Assembly (NCBI GenBank): GCA_947504725.1
Contig: CANNHN010000002.1
Location: 456,141 to 520,140 of the forward strand
Source of the DNA: Bacteroidota bacterium
Lineage (GTDB): Bacteria; Bacteroidota; Bacteroidia; 2-12-FULL-35-15
Reading direction: 5' to 3'
Length of the DNA: 64,000 nucleotides
Shown piece by piece: positions 34,173 through 45,700 of the stretch (position 1 is its first letter; every line of letters begins with the position of its first letter). The notes below the pieces were generated by a model. The model was not told the origin of the DNA and ran no database searches. It saw only the letters and a list, made by a program, of their open reading frames with translations. The position numbers and the translations under genes were made by a program.

Positions 34173-35360
34173 ATGTACGGAAAATTTCAAAATCATTTAC
34201 AAACAGAGTTAAAAAACATTGACGATGCTGGTTTGTTTAAGCGCGAACGAGTGATTACTTCGGAGCAAGGAGCTGTTGTGAAAGTAAATGGGAAAGATGT
34301 AATAATCTTCTGTGCGAATAATTATTTAGGATTGTCTTCGCATCCGAAAGTAGTGGAAGCGGCCCATAAAACATTAGATCGTCATGGATACGGAATGAGC
34401 AGTGTTCGTTTTATTTGTGGAACGCAGGATATTCATAAGGAATTAGAAGAAAAGCTTTCAAAATTTGTAGGTCAAGAAGATACTATTTTATATGCCGCTT
34501 GTTTTGATGCGAATGGTGGAATCTTTGAACCTCTGTTAGGTGAGGAAGATGCAATTATTTCGGATGAATTAAATCATGCTTCTATAATTGATGGTGTTCG
34601 TTTATGTAAAGCAGAACGTTATCGCTATAAGAATTGTAACATGGAAGATTTGGAAGAACAATTAAAAGCAGCTCAAAAAAATCGGTTTAGATTAATTGTT
34701 ACGGATGGTGTGTTTTCCATGGATGGATTTGTTGCTCCATTAGATAAAATTTGTGATTTAGCTGATAAATACAATGCAATGGTGATGGTGGATGAAAGTC
34801 ATGCGAGTGGATTTATTGGTAAAACGGGAAGAGGAACCATCGAATTAAAAAATGTAATGGACCGTGTTGATATAGTTACAGGAACATTAGGGAAAGCGTT
34901 GGGCGGTGCTATGGGTGGATTCACTTCTTCTAAAAAAGAAATTATAGACATGCTGCGTCAACGTTCTCGTCCATATTTATTTAGCAATTCATTAGCTCCT
35001 CACATTGTTGGAGCATCTATTGCCGTGTTGGATATGCTGGGCGAAGCAACTACGTTGCGTGATAAATTAGAGTGGAATGTAAATTATTTTAAGGCTGGAA
35101 TTAAAAAAGTTGGCTTAGAAATTAAAGAAGGGGATTCAGCAATTGTTCCAGTAATGCTTTACGAGGCTAAATTAGCACAAGAGTTTGCTGCTAAATTATT
35201 GGATGAAGGAATTTACGTTATTGGTTTCTTTTTTCCAGTTGTTGCAAAAGGACAAGCACGTATTCGTGTTCAGCTTTCTGCTGCTCATGAAAAAGAACAT
35301 TTAGATAAAGCATTGGCTGCTTTCGAAAAAGTGGGGAAAGAGTTAGGGGTGATTAAGTAA
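34173..35360 (+). CDS. kbl: Glycine C-acetyltransferase (2-amino-3-ketobutyrate CoA ligase)
   Basis: A 395-residue alpha-oxoamine synthase. With threonine dehydrogenase it turns threonine into glycine and acetyl-CoA. Motifs include [47 protein letters not shown] and the PLP lysine K241 in [13 protein letters not shown]. The sequence is nearest to KBL, not to 8-amino-7-oxononanoate synthase, because of the start [26 protein letters not shown]. tdh is not in the window. Its promoter is at 34107. Confidence 0.95.
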   Translation: MYGKFQNHLQTELKNIDDAGLFKRERVITSEQGAVVKVNGKDVIIFCANNYLGLSSHPKVVEAAHKTLDRHGYGMSSVRFICGTQDIHKELEEKLSKFVGQEDTILYAACFDANGGIFEPLLGEEDAIISDELNHASIIDGVRLCKAERYRYKNCNMEDLEEQLKAAQKNRFRLIVTDGVFSMDGFVAPLDKICDLADKYNAMVMVDESHASGFIGKTGRGTIELKNVMDRVDIVTGTLGKALGGAMGGFTSSKKEIIDMLRQRSRPYLFSNSLAPHIVGASIAVLDMLGEATTLRDKLEWNVNYFKAGIKKVGLEIKEGDSAIVPVMLYEAKLAQEFAAKLLDEGIYVIGFFFPVVAKGQARIRVQLSAAHEKEHLDKALAAFEKVGKELGVIK

Positions 35361-35371
35361 GGTAAACAAAT

Positions 35372-36328
35372 TTACTCCTCAATTCCAATGTGCATCAAGG
35401 CATCACCTTGGTTCACGACAGGCTGATTATTTATTCCAACAATATAACCATCTGTTGGGGAAACTAATTTCTCATCGTGTTCACCATAAGGGTCAGATAT
35501 TGAACCTACAATTTCTCCTTTGCGGATATGTGCACCATTTGTTTTTGAAGTATGAAATAAGCCAGAAGATTTTGCTCTTACCCAAGTAGATTTATGTAAC
35601 AAAACGGTTGGGTTATTCGGAAGATCCGTTTTCACCATTTTAAAATGTTTCATTAATCGGATGCAGCCGTTCATTCCTTCATTAATAGAAAGATAATCGA
35701 AACGGGAAGATTCTCCTCCTTCAAAAACCAAAATTGATTTTCCTTTTCTAGAAGCTTCTTTTCTTAACGTGTTGTCGCGGAATGGCGAATTAATAATGAG
35801 AGAAGGTGAGAATTTTTTTCCCAAATCCAAATTTACTTTGTTATTAAATACGCAACGTAGTTGCGGATAATTGTGAATTTTTGCTCCACCAGTATGAAAG
35901 TCGATACCGAAATCTATTTGCGGAATAATTTCATTCATCAAGTCATATGCAATTCGTCCACCTAATGAACCATTTTTTGTTCCTGGGAAACATCTATTTA
36001 AATCTCGGCCATCGGGTAAATCACGGGAACCGGATAAAAAAGAAATTGTATTGATAATAGGAATCGCAATGATGCTTCCACAAAGCGGTTTTTTTACATC
36101 TTCTCGGGTAATAATTCTACGAACAATTTCAATTCCATTAATTTCATCGCCATGCATTCCGGCAAGAATCAATAAAACAGGCCCAGGATTTTTAGAACGA
36201 AAAACATAGACGGGAATTTCAATAACTGTTTTAGTTGGTAGTTGGTACCAATTCAAACTCACCTGAGCATTCTGCCCTGGCTTGATATCCATGCCGTTGA
36301 TGTGGATGTTTTTGTTGGTGTAGCTCAT
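35372..36328 (-). CDS. Succinylglutamate desuccinylase/aspartoacylase family hydrolase
   Basis: A 318-residue zinc hydrolase. Ligand motifs are GMHGDEINGIE (H and E) and the later H in DFHTGG. The C-terminal part ends in a lipoyl-like beta domain (SPTDGYIVGINNQPVVNQGDALMHIGIEE), common in this group. The acyl amino acid substrate is unknown. It is in a minus-strand group with a RimK-like ligase and a RimB-like protease, so it may remove an added acyl or amino acid group. It lies two bases after a barrel-like hypothetical gene. Confidence 0.88.
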   Translation of the reverse strand: MSYTNKNIHINGMDIKPGQNAQVSLNWYQLPTKTVIEIPVYVFRSKNPGPVLLILAGMHGDEINGIEIVRRIITREDVKKPLCGSIIAIPIINTISFLSGSRDLPDGRDLNRCFPGTKNGSLGGRIAYDLMNEIIPQIDFGIDFHTGGAKIHNYPQLRCVFNNKVNLDLGKKFSPSLIINSPFRDNTLRKEASRKGKSILVFEGGESSRFDYLSINEGMNGCIRLMKHFKMVKTDLPNNPTVLLHKSTWVRAKSSGLFHTSKTNGAHIRKGEIVGSISDPYGEHDEKLVSPTDGYIVGINNQPVVNQGDALMHIGIEE

Positions 36329-36330
36329 GT

Positions 36331-37134
36331 TTAAAATTTTAATCCTATTCCGAACGAAAATTCAGGAGATGAAAAGTATGTTTTCTTTAAAGTGTAATCC
36401 GAATCGCTTGATGTATAATAAGGAGGATAGCTTGGAAAATAAGATCCAGAATATGTTGTAGTTGTTTCTGTTGAATACGAAGCTCCAGTAGACGCATATA
36501 AAATTCCAGTAGAAACTTCCGAAAAAATAAAAAATCTATTAAATGAATATCGAAGATTTAAAAAGCTGTTGAGTCCAGTAATGTAGCCACCAATTATATT
36601 TGTTTCTGTTTCGCTTATATATTGTAGTTCTCTAACTCCTGAAGCATTTGTTCTGTAATTTTCTTCTGTGCTAGTATATTTATAGTTACCAATGATAAAT
36701 AGTGGCACTTGTAATCCAACAATAAAGTCTAATTTTTTATTATTAATAGCATAACCAAGCGAAGGGTTTATATTGTAAATGGATTGAGCTCCTTTTGCTT
36801 CAATTTCAGATGTATAGTCAGAAGTACTATATTTATTAATGATTGATTGATAACCTAGTTTTACTCCACTAACAATTTTTTTACTATTTACATATGAAAA
36901 GGAGAGGTTGTATTTTATTTCTGTGTGTTTACTAGTTGGAGTATTAAAAAGAAAGTTTAAAAACTCTGTATCTTGACGATAAAAATTATGGATAGAATGA
37001 TCTACTTGTCCATTATTACTAACCGAAAAAGAAAGGGATTTTTTCCTTGATTTTGCACTATCAGTTTGTCCAATAGAGATATTAGAAATAAGTAGTGTTA
37101 AAAATAAAAAAACTGAAATTGATTTATGGTTCAT
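36331..37134 (-). CDS. Exported hypothetical protein, probable beta-barrel
   Basis: Unknown family, 267 residues from the ATG at 37134. An ATG at 37146 would add four residues, but the later start gives a cleaner signal peptide ([23 protein letters not shown]). The rest shows alternating strands, many Tyr/Ser/Thr, and a stretch [24 protein letters not shown] near 225-248 that may be a loop. The C-terminal FSFGIGLKF is a typical outer-membrane barrel ending. It is embedded between the RimK-like and aspartoacylase-like genes, with overlap on one side. Confidence 0.65.
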   Translation of the reverse strand: MNHKSISVFLFLTLLISNISIGQTDSAKSRKKSLSFSVSNNGQVDHSIHNFYRQDTEFLNFLFNTPTSKHTEIKYNLSFSYVNSKKIVSGVKLGYQSIINKYSTSDYTSEIEAKGAQSIYNINPSLGYAINNKKLDFIVGLQVPLFIIGNYKYTSTEENYRTNASGVRELQYISETETNIIGGYITGLNSFLNLRYSFNRFFIFSEVSTGILYASTGASYSTETTTTYSGSYFPSYPPYYTSSDSDYTLKKTYFSSPEFSFGIGLKF

Positions 37135-38011
37135 GATTAAACTCATTCCGTTCTACAAACTCAATAATTTTCGAAGCAATATCAACTCCTGTTGCGCCTT
37201 CAATTCCTTCTAATCCTGGAGAAGAGTTTACTTCCATTACTAATGGTCCGCGTGATGATTGAAGCATATCAACACCAGCAATAGATAATCCTAATTTTTT
37301 TGCGGCTTTGATTGCTGTTTCTCTTTCTTCTTTTGTAAGTTCAATAACATTGGCGCTTCCACCTCGATGTAAATTACTTCTGAATTCACCTGGTAATCCT
37401 TGGCGTTTCATTGCGCCTACAATTTTCCCATCTACAATAAATGCACGAATATCTGCGCCACCTGCTTCTTTAATAAATTCTTGTACAAGTATATTTGCTT
37501 TTAAAGCAAGAAAAGATTCAATAACCGATTTTGCAGACTTATGTGTCTCAGCTAAAATTACTCCTATGCCCTGAGTCCCTTCTAATAATTTTATTACCAC
37601 TGGAGCGCCACCAACTTGTTCTAATACATTTTCAATATTTTTTGGTATGGAAGCAAATGCTGTTTTTGGCATTCCTAATCCTGCTTTTGCTAATAATTGC
37701 AAACTGCGTAATTTATCACGTGAACGAACCAGTGCTTGTGATTCTACAGAAGAAAAAACTTTCATCTGTTCGAACTGACGAACAACGGCAGCACCATAAA
37801 AAGTAACAGATGTTCCAATACGTGGAATGATAGCATCAATTCCAACAACTTCTTTTCCACCATAAAAAATATGTGGATTTCCTTTTTCAATCACCAATAC
37901 ACATTTCAAATGGTCAAGTACAACCACTTCGTGTCCGCGTTGTTCCGCAGCCTCCACCAATCTACGAGTAGAGTATAGTTTCGGTCCGCGTGATAAAATT
38001 GCTATTTTCAT
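37124..38011 (-). CDS. rimK: RimK family ATP-grasp glutamate ligase
   Basis: A 295-residue ATP-grasp protein matching RimK closely: start [57 protein letters not shown] (ATP loop) and [21 protein letters not shown] at the end. RimK adds glutamates to the C-terminus of ribosomal protein S6 in E. coli and can make poly-glutamate. Here the target is unknown. It is followed by the barrel-like gene and preceded by a RimB-like protease 135 bases upstream. Confidence 0.93.
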   Translation of the reverse strand: MKIAILSRGPKLYSTRRLVEAAEQRGHEVVVLDHLKCVLVIEKGNPHIFYGGKEVVGIDAIIPRIGTSVTFYGAAVVRQFEQMKVFSSVESQALVRSRDKLRSLQLLAKAGLGMPKTAFASIPKNIENVLEQVGGAPVVIKLLEGTQGIGVILAETHKSAKSVIESFLALKANILVQEFIKEAGGADIRAFIVDGKIVGAMKRQGLPGEFRSNLHRGGSANVIELTKEERETAIKAAKKLGLSIAGVDMLQSSRGPLVMEVNSSPGLEGIEGATGVDIASKIIEFVERNEFNHEP

Positions 38012-38146
38012 TTATAATTTATTTTGCTTTTAATATCTTAAATTTTGCCTAGGCAAAATGAATCTGCTTTAAATCAATACACACAGAAAATAAAAAAAAT
38101 CATTTTTTATCATAACAATCATGATAATCTGCGTTCCATTCCTTCA

Positions 38147-38572
38147 TCATTTCGGAGCAGTCAAATTAAACAACAACCCAACATCCACCATAAACTTATT
38201 CTTTATCAACTTTCTTCCAATCAAAACAGGATAACGCATCGTTCCTCTGTCGGTTAACGAAATTACTGATTTTATGCGTTTTTTCCCAATTCTGATAATC
38301 GTTTTTATGATGTAACGTTTTTCAGATTCTCCAAATGAATTCTTGATTTCTTTTTGAGAATACGTTGTGAATTTTTGTTCTTTTTCAGTATAATCAGGAT
38401 GAGAAGGATCTAATAATTTGAAATACAAAACTCCGTTCTCTTCTCTTATATCATGGCAATGCAAAGCTGTTGTATATGCACCCGTATCTATTTTTGCGGT
38501 AATGCCATACAATCCCAGTTCTGGGAAATCAATACTTTCTCTTCTGCCTATTGTTGGTTTCTCTTTGTTCAT
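38147..38572 (-). CDS. RimB-like / ATP-dependent zinc protease family protein
   Basis: A 141-residue protein of the family often called putative ATP-dependent zinc protease, with an aspartic-protease-like AKIDTGAYTTALHC block (D-T-G near 26-30) and ISLTDRGTMRYPVLIGRKLI. Relatives are encoded next to rimK in several phyla and modulate RimK or glutamylated targets. Here rimK is the next gene. The name zinc protease is by family and not by visible zinc ligands. DTG suggests a retropepsin-like fold. Confidence 0.88.
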   Translation of the reverse strand: MNKEKPTIGRRESIDFPELGLYGITAKIDTGAYTTALHCHDIREENGVLYFKLLDPSHPDYTEKEQKFTTYSQKEIKNSFGESEKRYIIKTIIRIGKKRIKSVISLTDRGTMRYPVLIGRKLIKNKFMVDVGLLFNLTAPK

Positions 38573-38646
38573 GTCTTGAATACATCTGCAAGATAAAAAT
38601 ATTTAATCAAAGATTTAATACTAATTTTAAGGCAGTTTTAAAGCTC

Positions 38647-39705
38647 ATGAGTAAAAAAGTAGATTATATAATAGTCGGACAAGGTTTAGCGGGAAGCATC
38701 CTGGCATTAACCCTTTTGAAAAGTGGGAAATCTGTTATTGTAATAGATAATGCCAACCCGAATACAGCTTCAAAAGTTGCTGCCGGTTTGTACAATCCTG
38801 TAGTTTTTAAACGACTTGTTAAAAGTTGGTTGGCCGATGATTTACTTCCTTATATGGATACCTTCTATCCTGAAATGGAAAATTTATTGCAGTCAGAATT
38901 CTATTTTTCGAAACGCATTTTAAAACCATTTGCTGAAGAACAAGAAAAAACACTTTGGCTGAAAAAAACAGAAGAAGGAATTGGAAAATATTTGAACGAA
39001 GCCATTTATTATGAAGATCTGAATGGCATTGTATACAATCCTTTGGGGATATCGGAAGTGATGCATGCTGGGAATTTGGATACTGTACAATTTCTGACTT
39101 CTTGTAAAAAATATTTCACAAAAAGTAATCTTTTTATTGAAGAAGTTTTTGATTATTCTCAAATTTCGATGAGTGAAAATTCGGTTAGTTATAAAGACAT
39201 TTCTGCGACTAAAATTATTTTCTGTGAAGGCTATAAAGCAACCGAAAATCCATTTTTTAAATGGTTGCCTTTTAAACTTACAAAAGGAGAAACGCTAACG
39301 ATAAAATTGACGCACGATCATTCCATCCCGTTTAAAATTGTGCTCAACAAGGCCGTTTTTATTCTACCCATCGGTAACGATTTATATAAAGTAGGAGCAA
39401 CCTACGAGTGGAACGATTTATCCGAAAACACAACAGAAAAGGGGAAGTTGGAGCTATTAGATAAGCTACAAAAAGTCTTAAAAGTGCCCTTCGAAATCGT
39501 TAAGCACCAAGCAGGTATTCGCCCAACGGTAAACGACCGCAGACCATTGATTGGTCTGCACCCCGAGCATCCTCAATTGGCTGTCTTTAATGGAATGGGA
39601 ACCAAGTGTGTGATGTTGGCGCCATTCTTTGCCAACCAGCTAACTTATTTTCTAGAAAGCCACACCCCCCTTGATAAAGAAGTGGATATTGCCCGTTTCA
39701 AATAA
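38647..39705 (+). CDS. FAD-dependent oxidoreductase (DAO family)
   Basis: A 352-residue flavoprotein with the dinucleotide-binding motif IVGQGLAGSILALTLLKSG at the start and VAAGLYNPVVFKRLVKSW. Near the C-terminus, AGIRPTVNDRRPLIGLHPE and NGMGTKCVMLAPFFA match the DAO/glycine-oxidase-like group and the oxidase half of MnmC. The ATG at 38647 is used, because the open frame upstream runs into the divergent RimB-like gene. The substrate is not known. An MnmC-like tRNA role is possible but unproven. Confidence 0.85.
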   Translation: MSKKVDYIIVGQGLAGSILALTLLKSGKSVIVIDNANPNTASKVAAGLYNPVVFKRLVKSWLADDLLPYMDTFYPEMENLLQSEFYFSKRILKPFAEEQEKTLWLKKTEEGIGKYLNEAIYYEDLNGIVYNPLGISEVMHAGNLDTVQFLTSCKKYFTKSNLFIEEVFDYSQISMSENSVSYKDISATKIIFCEGYKATENPFFKWLPFKLTKGETLTIKLTHDHSIPFKIVLNKAVFILPIGNDLYKVGATYEWNDLSENTTEKGKLELLDKLQKVLKVPFEIVKHQAGIRPTVNDRRPLIGLHPEHPQLAVFNGMGTKCVMLAPFFANQLTYFLESHTPLDKEVDIARFK

Positions 39706-39782
39706 AAATCATTTTTCCTTATGGAATTTTGATTTAACTTGCATCTAATGGTGGAACCATTAAAAATTTAACTACAAGAGAT

Positions 39783-42700
39783 ATGAAATTGAGGAAGATT
39801 ATTCTAGTCGCTATCGCAGCTATAGCAAGTGTTGCAGGTGCTTTAACCGTAACCGCCTACCAAACAAACAGTCAAAAAACCGTATTGATTTTCCCTAAAG
39901 GAAGCACGTACGTCAAAGAGTGGCAAAAAGTAGATTCGTTGGCTAATAAAGGGTTAAATAAGTCGGCTTTGGATGTTGTAAATGGCATTTACAACAAGGC
40001 AAAATCCGAAAACAATGCTCCTCAATATGTAAAAGCAATCATTCACCGGATGAAGTTTGAGCAGTATATGGAAGAATACTCCTTAATTAAGGCACTCAAC
40101 AAATTAACCGAAGAAGCAAAAGAAGCAAAATATCCTGTAAAACCAATTTTACAGTCGATGATTGCCGAAAGTTACTGGCAATATTATCAGCAAAATCGCT
40201 ATCGTTTTTACAATCGTACTGCAACAGTTAATTTTGATAATGAAGACATCACTACTTGGGATTTAAAAACCATTTTCACGAAGGTGATTGAAAATTACCA
40301 AGCATCACTTGAAAGCACCGATAGTTTAAAACGTACTCCCTTAAATATCTACGATGAGATTTTGGTCACACAATCCAACTCTCGCAAATTCCGTCCTACA
40401 CTTTATGATTTTCTTGCTCATCGTGCGGTTGACTATTACTCGAACGAAGAACCAGACATTACTCGCCCAACATATAAGTTTGAAATCAATTCAGAAAGCT
40501 ATTTCTGGAATTTTAATGAATTTGCAAAAGTCGGAATCACATCTAAAGATTCACTTTCATCAAAGTTTTATGCAATTAAAATCTTGCAAGACTTAACTGC
40601 TTTCCATTCGAATGATACAGATCCAAAAGCTTTGATAGACGTTGATTTAAAGAGATTGAAATTTGTAAAAAGAAATTCCACTTCTGAAATTAAAGACAGT
40701 CTTTACTTTTCAGCACTACAAAATTTAGAAGCGAAGTTTAGTGCTGACCCAGCTTCTGCGGATGTAAGTTATGAAATCGCACAAGTGTATTTCGAAAAAG
40801 GAAACAAATACAATGCACTTCAGTCAGATGAAAATAAATGGTTGAAAAAACAAGCATTGGAATTATGTGATGCTGTTGTTAAAAAATATCCAAAAAGTGA
40901 TGGAGCTCAAAATTGCGAAGCCTTAAAAGCTAAAATAGTAGAGCACACGGTTGATTTTATGGCAGAAAAAGTAAACATTCCGAAAGCCCCTTCTCGTGTG
41001 TTGGTTACTTACAAAAATTTGAAAACCGTGCATGTTCGTATTGCTCAAATGGATATTGATAAATACAATAAAAACATTGAGCGTTATTATGGAGAACAAC
41101 TTATAAAGCAATATTTAAAACTAGCACCAGTAAAAGAATTTACAGTTGAATTGCCAGATGACGGAGATTATCAATCGCACGCTGCTGAAATTAAAATTCC
41201 AGAATTACCATTTGGTCATTACGTTATTTTAATTGGTTCTGAAAAAACATTCTCCTACAAGAACAATGGAGTTGCTTATGCAGGAACTTGGATGTCGAAC
41301 ATCAGTTACATCAATCGTAGAATGCCAAATGGCAGCTATGATTTTTTTATGCAACATCGTGAAACTGGCGCTCCGCTAAAAGGAGTAAATGCGCAATTGT
41401 ACTTTGAGAAATACAATTACACATCTCGTAAATATGAGTACATAAAATCAGAAAAATACACTTCGGATGAGTTAGGCTATTTTAATGTTCCAGCAACTAC
41501 AGAATATAGAAATTTCACAATTGATTTTTCATACAAATCTCCAACACCATTAGTAAATGATCCAAGCGGAACAGATCGTTTACAAACTGAAAACGGAATT
41601 TATCAATACAGAACCAACGAAAAGGATAAGAACAAATACCCTAAAACATTTTTCTTTTTAGATAGAGGAATCTATCGTCCTGGACAAACTGTTTACTTCA
41701 AAGGGATCATGATTAAAACCGATGGAGAAACAAATGAGCTGATGCCTAATACTGCTACAACTGTTACATTTTATGATGTGAATTATCAAAAAGTAGCAGA
41801 TGTGAATTTAACAACCAACGAGTACGGAACATTCAGCGGAACTTTTACAACTCCTAGTGGTGTTTTAAATGGTCAAATGAGTTTAGCAAATGGATCTGGA
41901 ACTATTTATTTTTCAGTAGAAGAATACAAGCGTCCTAAGTTCGAAGTGAAATTTAATCCTGTGAAAGGAAGTTACCGTTTGAATGAAACGATTAGCGTGA
42001 ATGGAATTGCGAATGCTTATTCCGGAGCTAAGATTGATGGTGCAGAAGTAAAATACAGAGTAGTGAGAAATGCATCGTTTCCATATTGGTGGTATTGGTG
42101 GAGAGGATATTATCCGCAATCGCCACAAATGGAAATCACAAATGGTGTTACAACATCAAATGATACTGGTGCATTTTTTGTTGATTTCAAAGCTATCCCT
42201 GATTTAAGTATTCCTAAATCGTATGAGCCAACCTATTCTTACACTATCTATGCAGATGTGACCGATATCAATGGTGAAACACATAGTTCACAAACGTATG
42301 TGAGTGCTGCTTATACGGCTTTGAATTTGAATGTGAGTATTCCTGCTTTGTTAGAGAAAGGAAACAAGAAACCATTTGCTATTTATTCTACCAACATGAG
42401 CGGACAGTTTGAAAAAGCTAAAGGGAAAGTGGAGATCTATAAATTGATAGAACCTGACAAAACGTATCGCACGCGTGCTTGGTCGCAACCCGATAAGTAC
42501 ATTTTAACGAAAGAAGAATTTGAAAAGGATTTCCCGAATGATTTATACAAAGATGAAAACAATATGTATAAATGGAAACGTGGAGAAAAAGTGTTTGAGA
42601 AAAACTTTAATAACACATCAACTTTAGTTCCATTAAAAACAGGAACATCAACAACCGTGAATTATAACGATTCCGTAAAACTGACAAATCTTTCTTCTTG

Positions 42701-45700
42701 GAAACAAGGCGTGTATGTGATGGAAGCGCATAGCAAAGATGCTTATGGAGAAGATGTGAAGGACATCAAATATTTTACTGTTCATTCAACAACAGGAACA
42801 GAAGTTGCAAGCAATCAGATCAACTGGTTTAATTTAATTACTCCGCAAGCATTGGAGCCAGGTGAAAAAGCAAGATTTATTGTCGGTTCAAAAGAAGAAA
42901 ACGTAAGCGTCTTGTATGAAATTGAACACAAAGGAGAAATCGTAAAAAAGGAATTCATTACACTTAACAAGGAACAAAAACTAATTGAGATTCCGATTGA
43001 AGAAAAACACAGAGGAAATTTTTCCTTCCATTATGTGTTTATCAAAAATAATCGTGTTTATTCGCAAAATGGAGTGTTTACAGTTCCGTATACAAACAAA
43101 GAATTAGACATTGAGTTTGAAACTTTCCGTAACAAATTACTTCCTGGACAAAATGAAGAATGGAAAATTAAAATCAAAGATAGAAAAGGAGATAAGGTTG
43201 CAGCGGAGATGATGGCTGCTTTGTATGATGCTTCTTTGGATGCATTCAAGCCAAACAATTGGTATTTTAATATCTATAACAATTACTATTCTAATTTATA
43301 TTGGGAAACAAACAGTGGTTTCGGAACTGTAAATGCTCAATTATACAGTGTGGATTGGAATAAATATCCGTATGGCGCATACAAGTATTACGATCAATTA
43401 AATTGGTTCGGATATAGCAATGGCTACTATGGTTATTACGATGATAACGATGGCGAAGGATATAATTATAGGGGAAGCAGAAGCAGGATGGCTTCAAAAT
43501 CTTCTCCAATGGCTGCTAATTCAGTGAGTGAAGTTGTAATGGCAGATGAAGAGAAATCATTAAATAGAGAAGAGTCTGGAAAAGATAAAAATAAGAAGGA
43601 GAGTAATGGAAGAGGGAATAACGGATTGGTTGGAGGAAATACAATTTCTGATGTAACAACAGCAGCAACAACAGGCTCAGCGACTGGTGAGTTTGCTAGT
43701 ATGATTCCTGGAAGTGGTAAAGGAGGAGAGGACATGTCGAAAGTTGCAGCACGGAGTAATTTTGCGGAGACAGCATTTTTCTATCCAACTTTAGAAACTG
43801 ATAAAGATGGGAATGTAATTGTGAAATTCACTATTCCTGAATCGTTAACGAAATGGAAGATGATGGGCTTTGCTCATACCAAAGATTTAAAATTTGGAAC
43901 CATTCAAAATGAATTGGTAACACAAAAAGAATTGATGGTCGTTCCTAATGCTCCACGTTTTTTCCGTGAAAACGATAAGATGGAATTCAGTGCAAAAATT
44001 CAAAACTTGTCGGAAGGAGATTTAGTTGGAAAAGCAGACATCTTTTTATATGATGCTACAACCATGAAAGAAATTACCACTACTATGGTAGAAGCAGTTC
44101 ATGGAAAATTTGCAACAATTGGTGAAAGAGATTTTACTGCAGGAAAAGGAAAAAGTACTGTTGTAACTTGGAACATTGCTATTCCTGAAGGCGTTGGTGC
44201 TATCACATATAAAGTAGTAGCAAAAGCAGGAAACTTTACCGATGGTGAAGAAATGGCTTTACCCGTTTTAACAAACAGAATGTTGGTTACAGAATCGATG
44301 CCATTACCAATTCGTGGCAACCAAACTAAAACGTATCGTTTCGAAAAGTTGATTAACCAAAGCAATGGTTCAACTACATTAAGAAACCATAAAGTGACTT
44401 TAGAGTTTACTGCAAATCCAGCTTGGTATGCAGTACAATCACTTCCATACTTAATGGAATATCCATACGAATGTGCAGAACAAACGTTCTCTCGTTTTTA
44501 TGCAAACAGCATTGCATCACACATTGCTAATTCATCACCTAAAATAAAAGCAGTATTCGATTCGTGGAAAAACACTCCTGACTCAAAAGCACTTTTATCG
44601 AATCTTGAAAAAAATCAAGAGTTGAAATCTTTGATGTTGGAAGAAACGCCTTGGGTGTTGGAAGCAAAAGATGAATCAGAACGTAAAAAACGTGTTGCTC
44701 TTTTATTCGATTTAAATAAAATGGGTAGCGAGTTGGCAAGAGCTCTAAAAAAATTAGAGAAGATGCAAACACCAAATGGAGGTTTCCCTTGGTTCGAAGG
44801 AATGCGCGATGATCGTTACATTACTCAACACATTGTTACCGGAATGGGACATCTTGATAAACTAGGGGTGAAAAATGTACGCGAGGATGCTAAAGTTTGG
44901 AAGATGGTAAAAGACGGAGCGAGATATTTGGATAACCGTATCCGTGAAGATTACGAATGGATCTTGAAACACGACAAGGCAAACATCGATAAAAACCATT
45001 TGAGTTATTCTCAAATTCAATGCTTATATGCAAGAAGTTATTTCAAAGATGTTCCAATCGATAATCGCAATCAAAAAGCATTCGACTACTATAAAGGTCA
45101 GGCCAAAAAATATTGGTTGGACAATGGAAGATACATGCAAGGAATGATTGCATTAGCGTTGAACCGTTATGATGATAAAGTAACTCCGAAAGAGATCTTG
45201 AAGTCTATTAAAGAGAATTCCTTGAACAGTGAAGAGATGGGAATGTATTGGAAAGAAAACTATGGCGGTTACTATTGGTACCAAGCATCAATTGAAGCAC
45301 AGGCTTTATTGATTGAAGCGTTTGACGAAATCAACAATGATAAAAAAGCGGTGGATGATATGAAGGTTTGGTTGTTGAAATCAAAACAAACACAAGATTG
45401 GAAAACAACCAAAGCAACAACCGAAGCAGTGTATGCATTGTTGTTAAGAGGAACAGATTGGTTGGCGACAGAAACGAATGTGGACATTACGATGGGTGAT
45501 ATAAAAATTGATCCTAAAAAATTGGATGGTGTAAAACAAGAAGCAGGAACAGGATATTTCAAAACATCTTGGAGTGGTTCTGACATTAAACCAAACATGG
45601 GAGAAGTAACGGTTGTGAAAAAAGATGCAGGTGTAAGTTGGGGGGCAGTATATTGGCAATATTTTGAACAATTGGATAAAATTACTCCATCTAAAACGCC

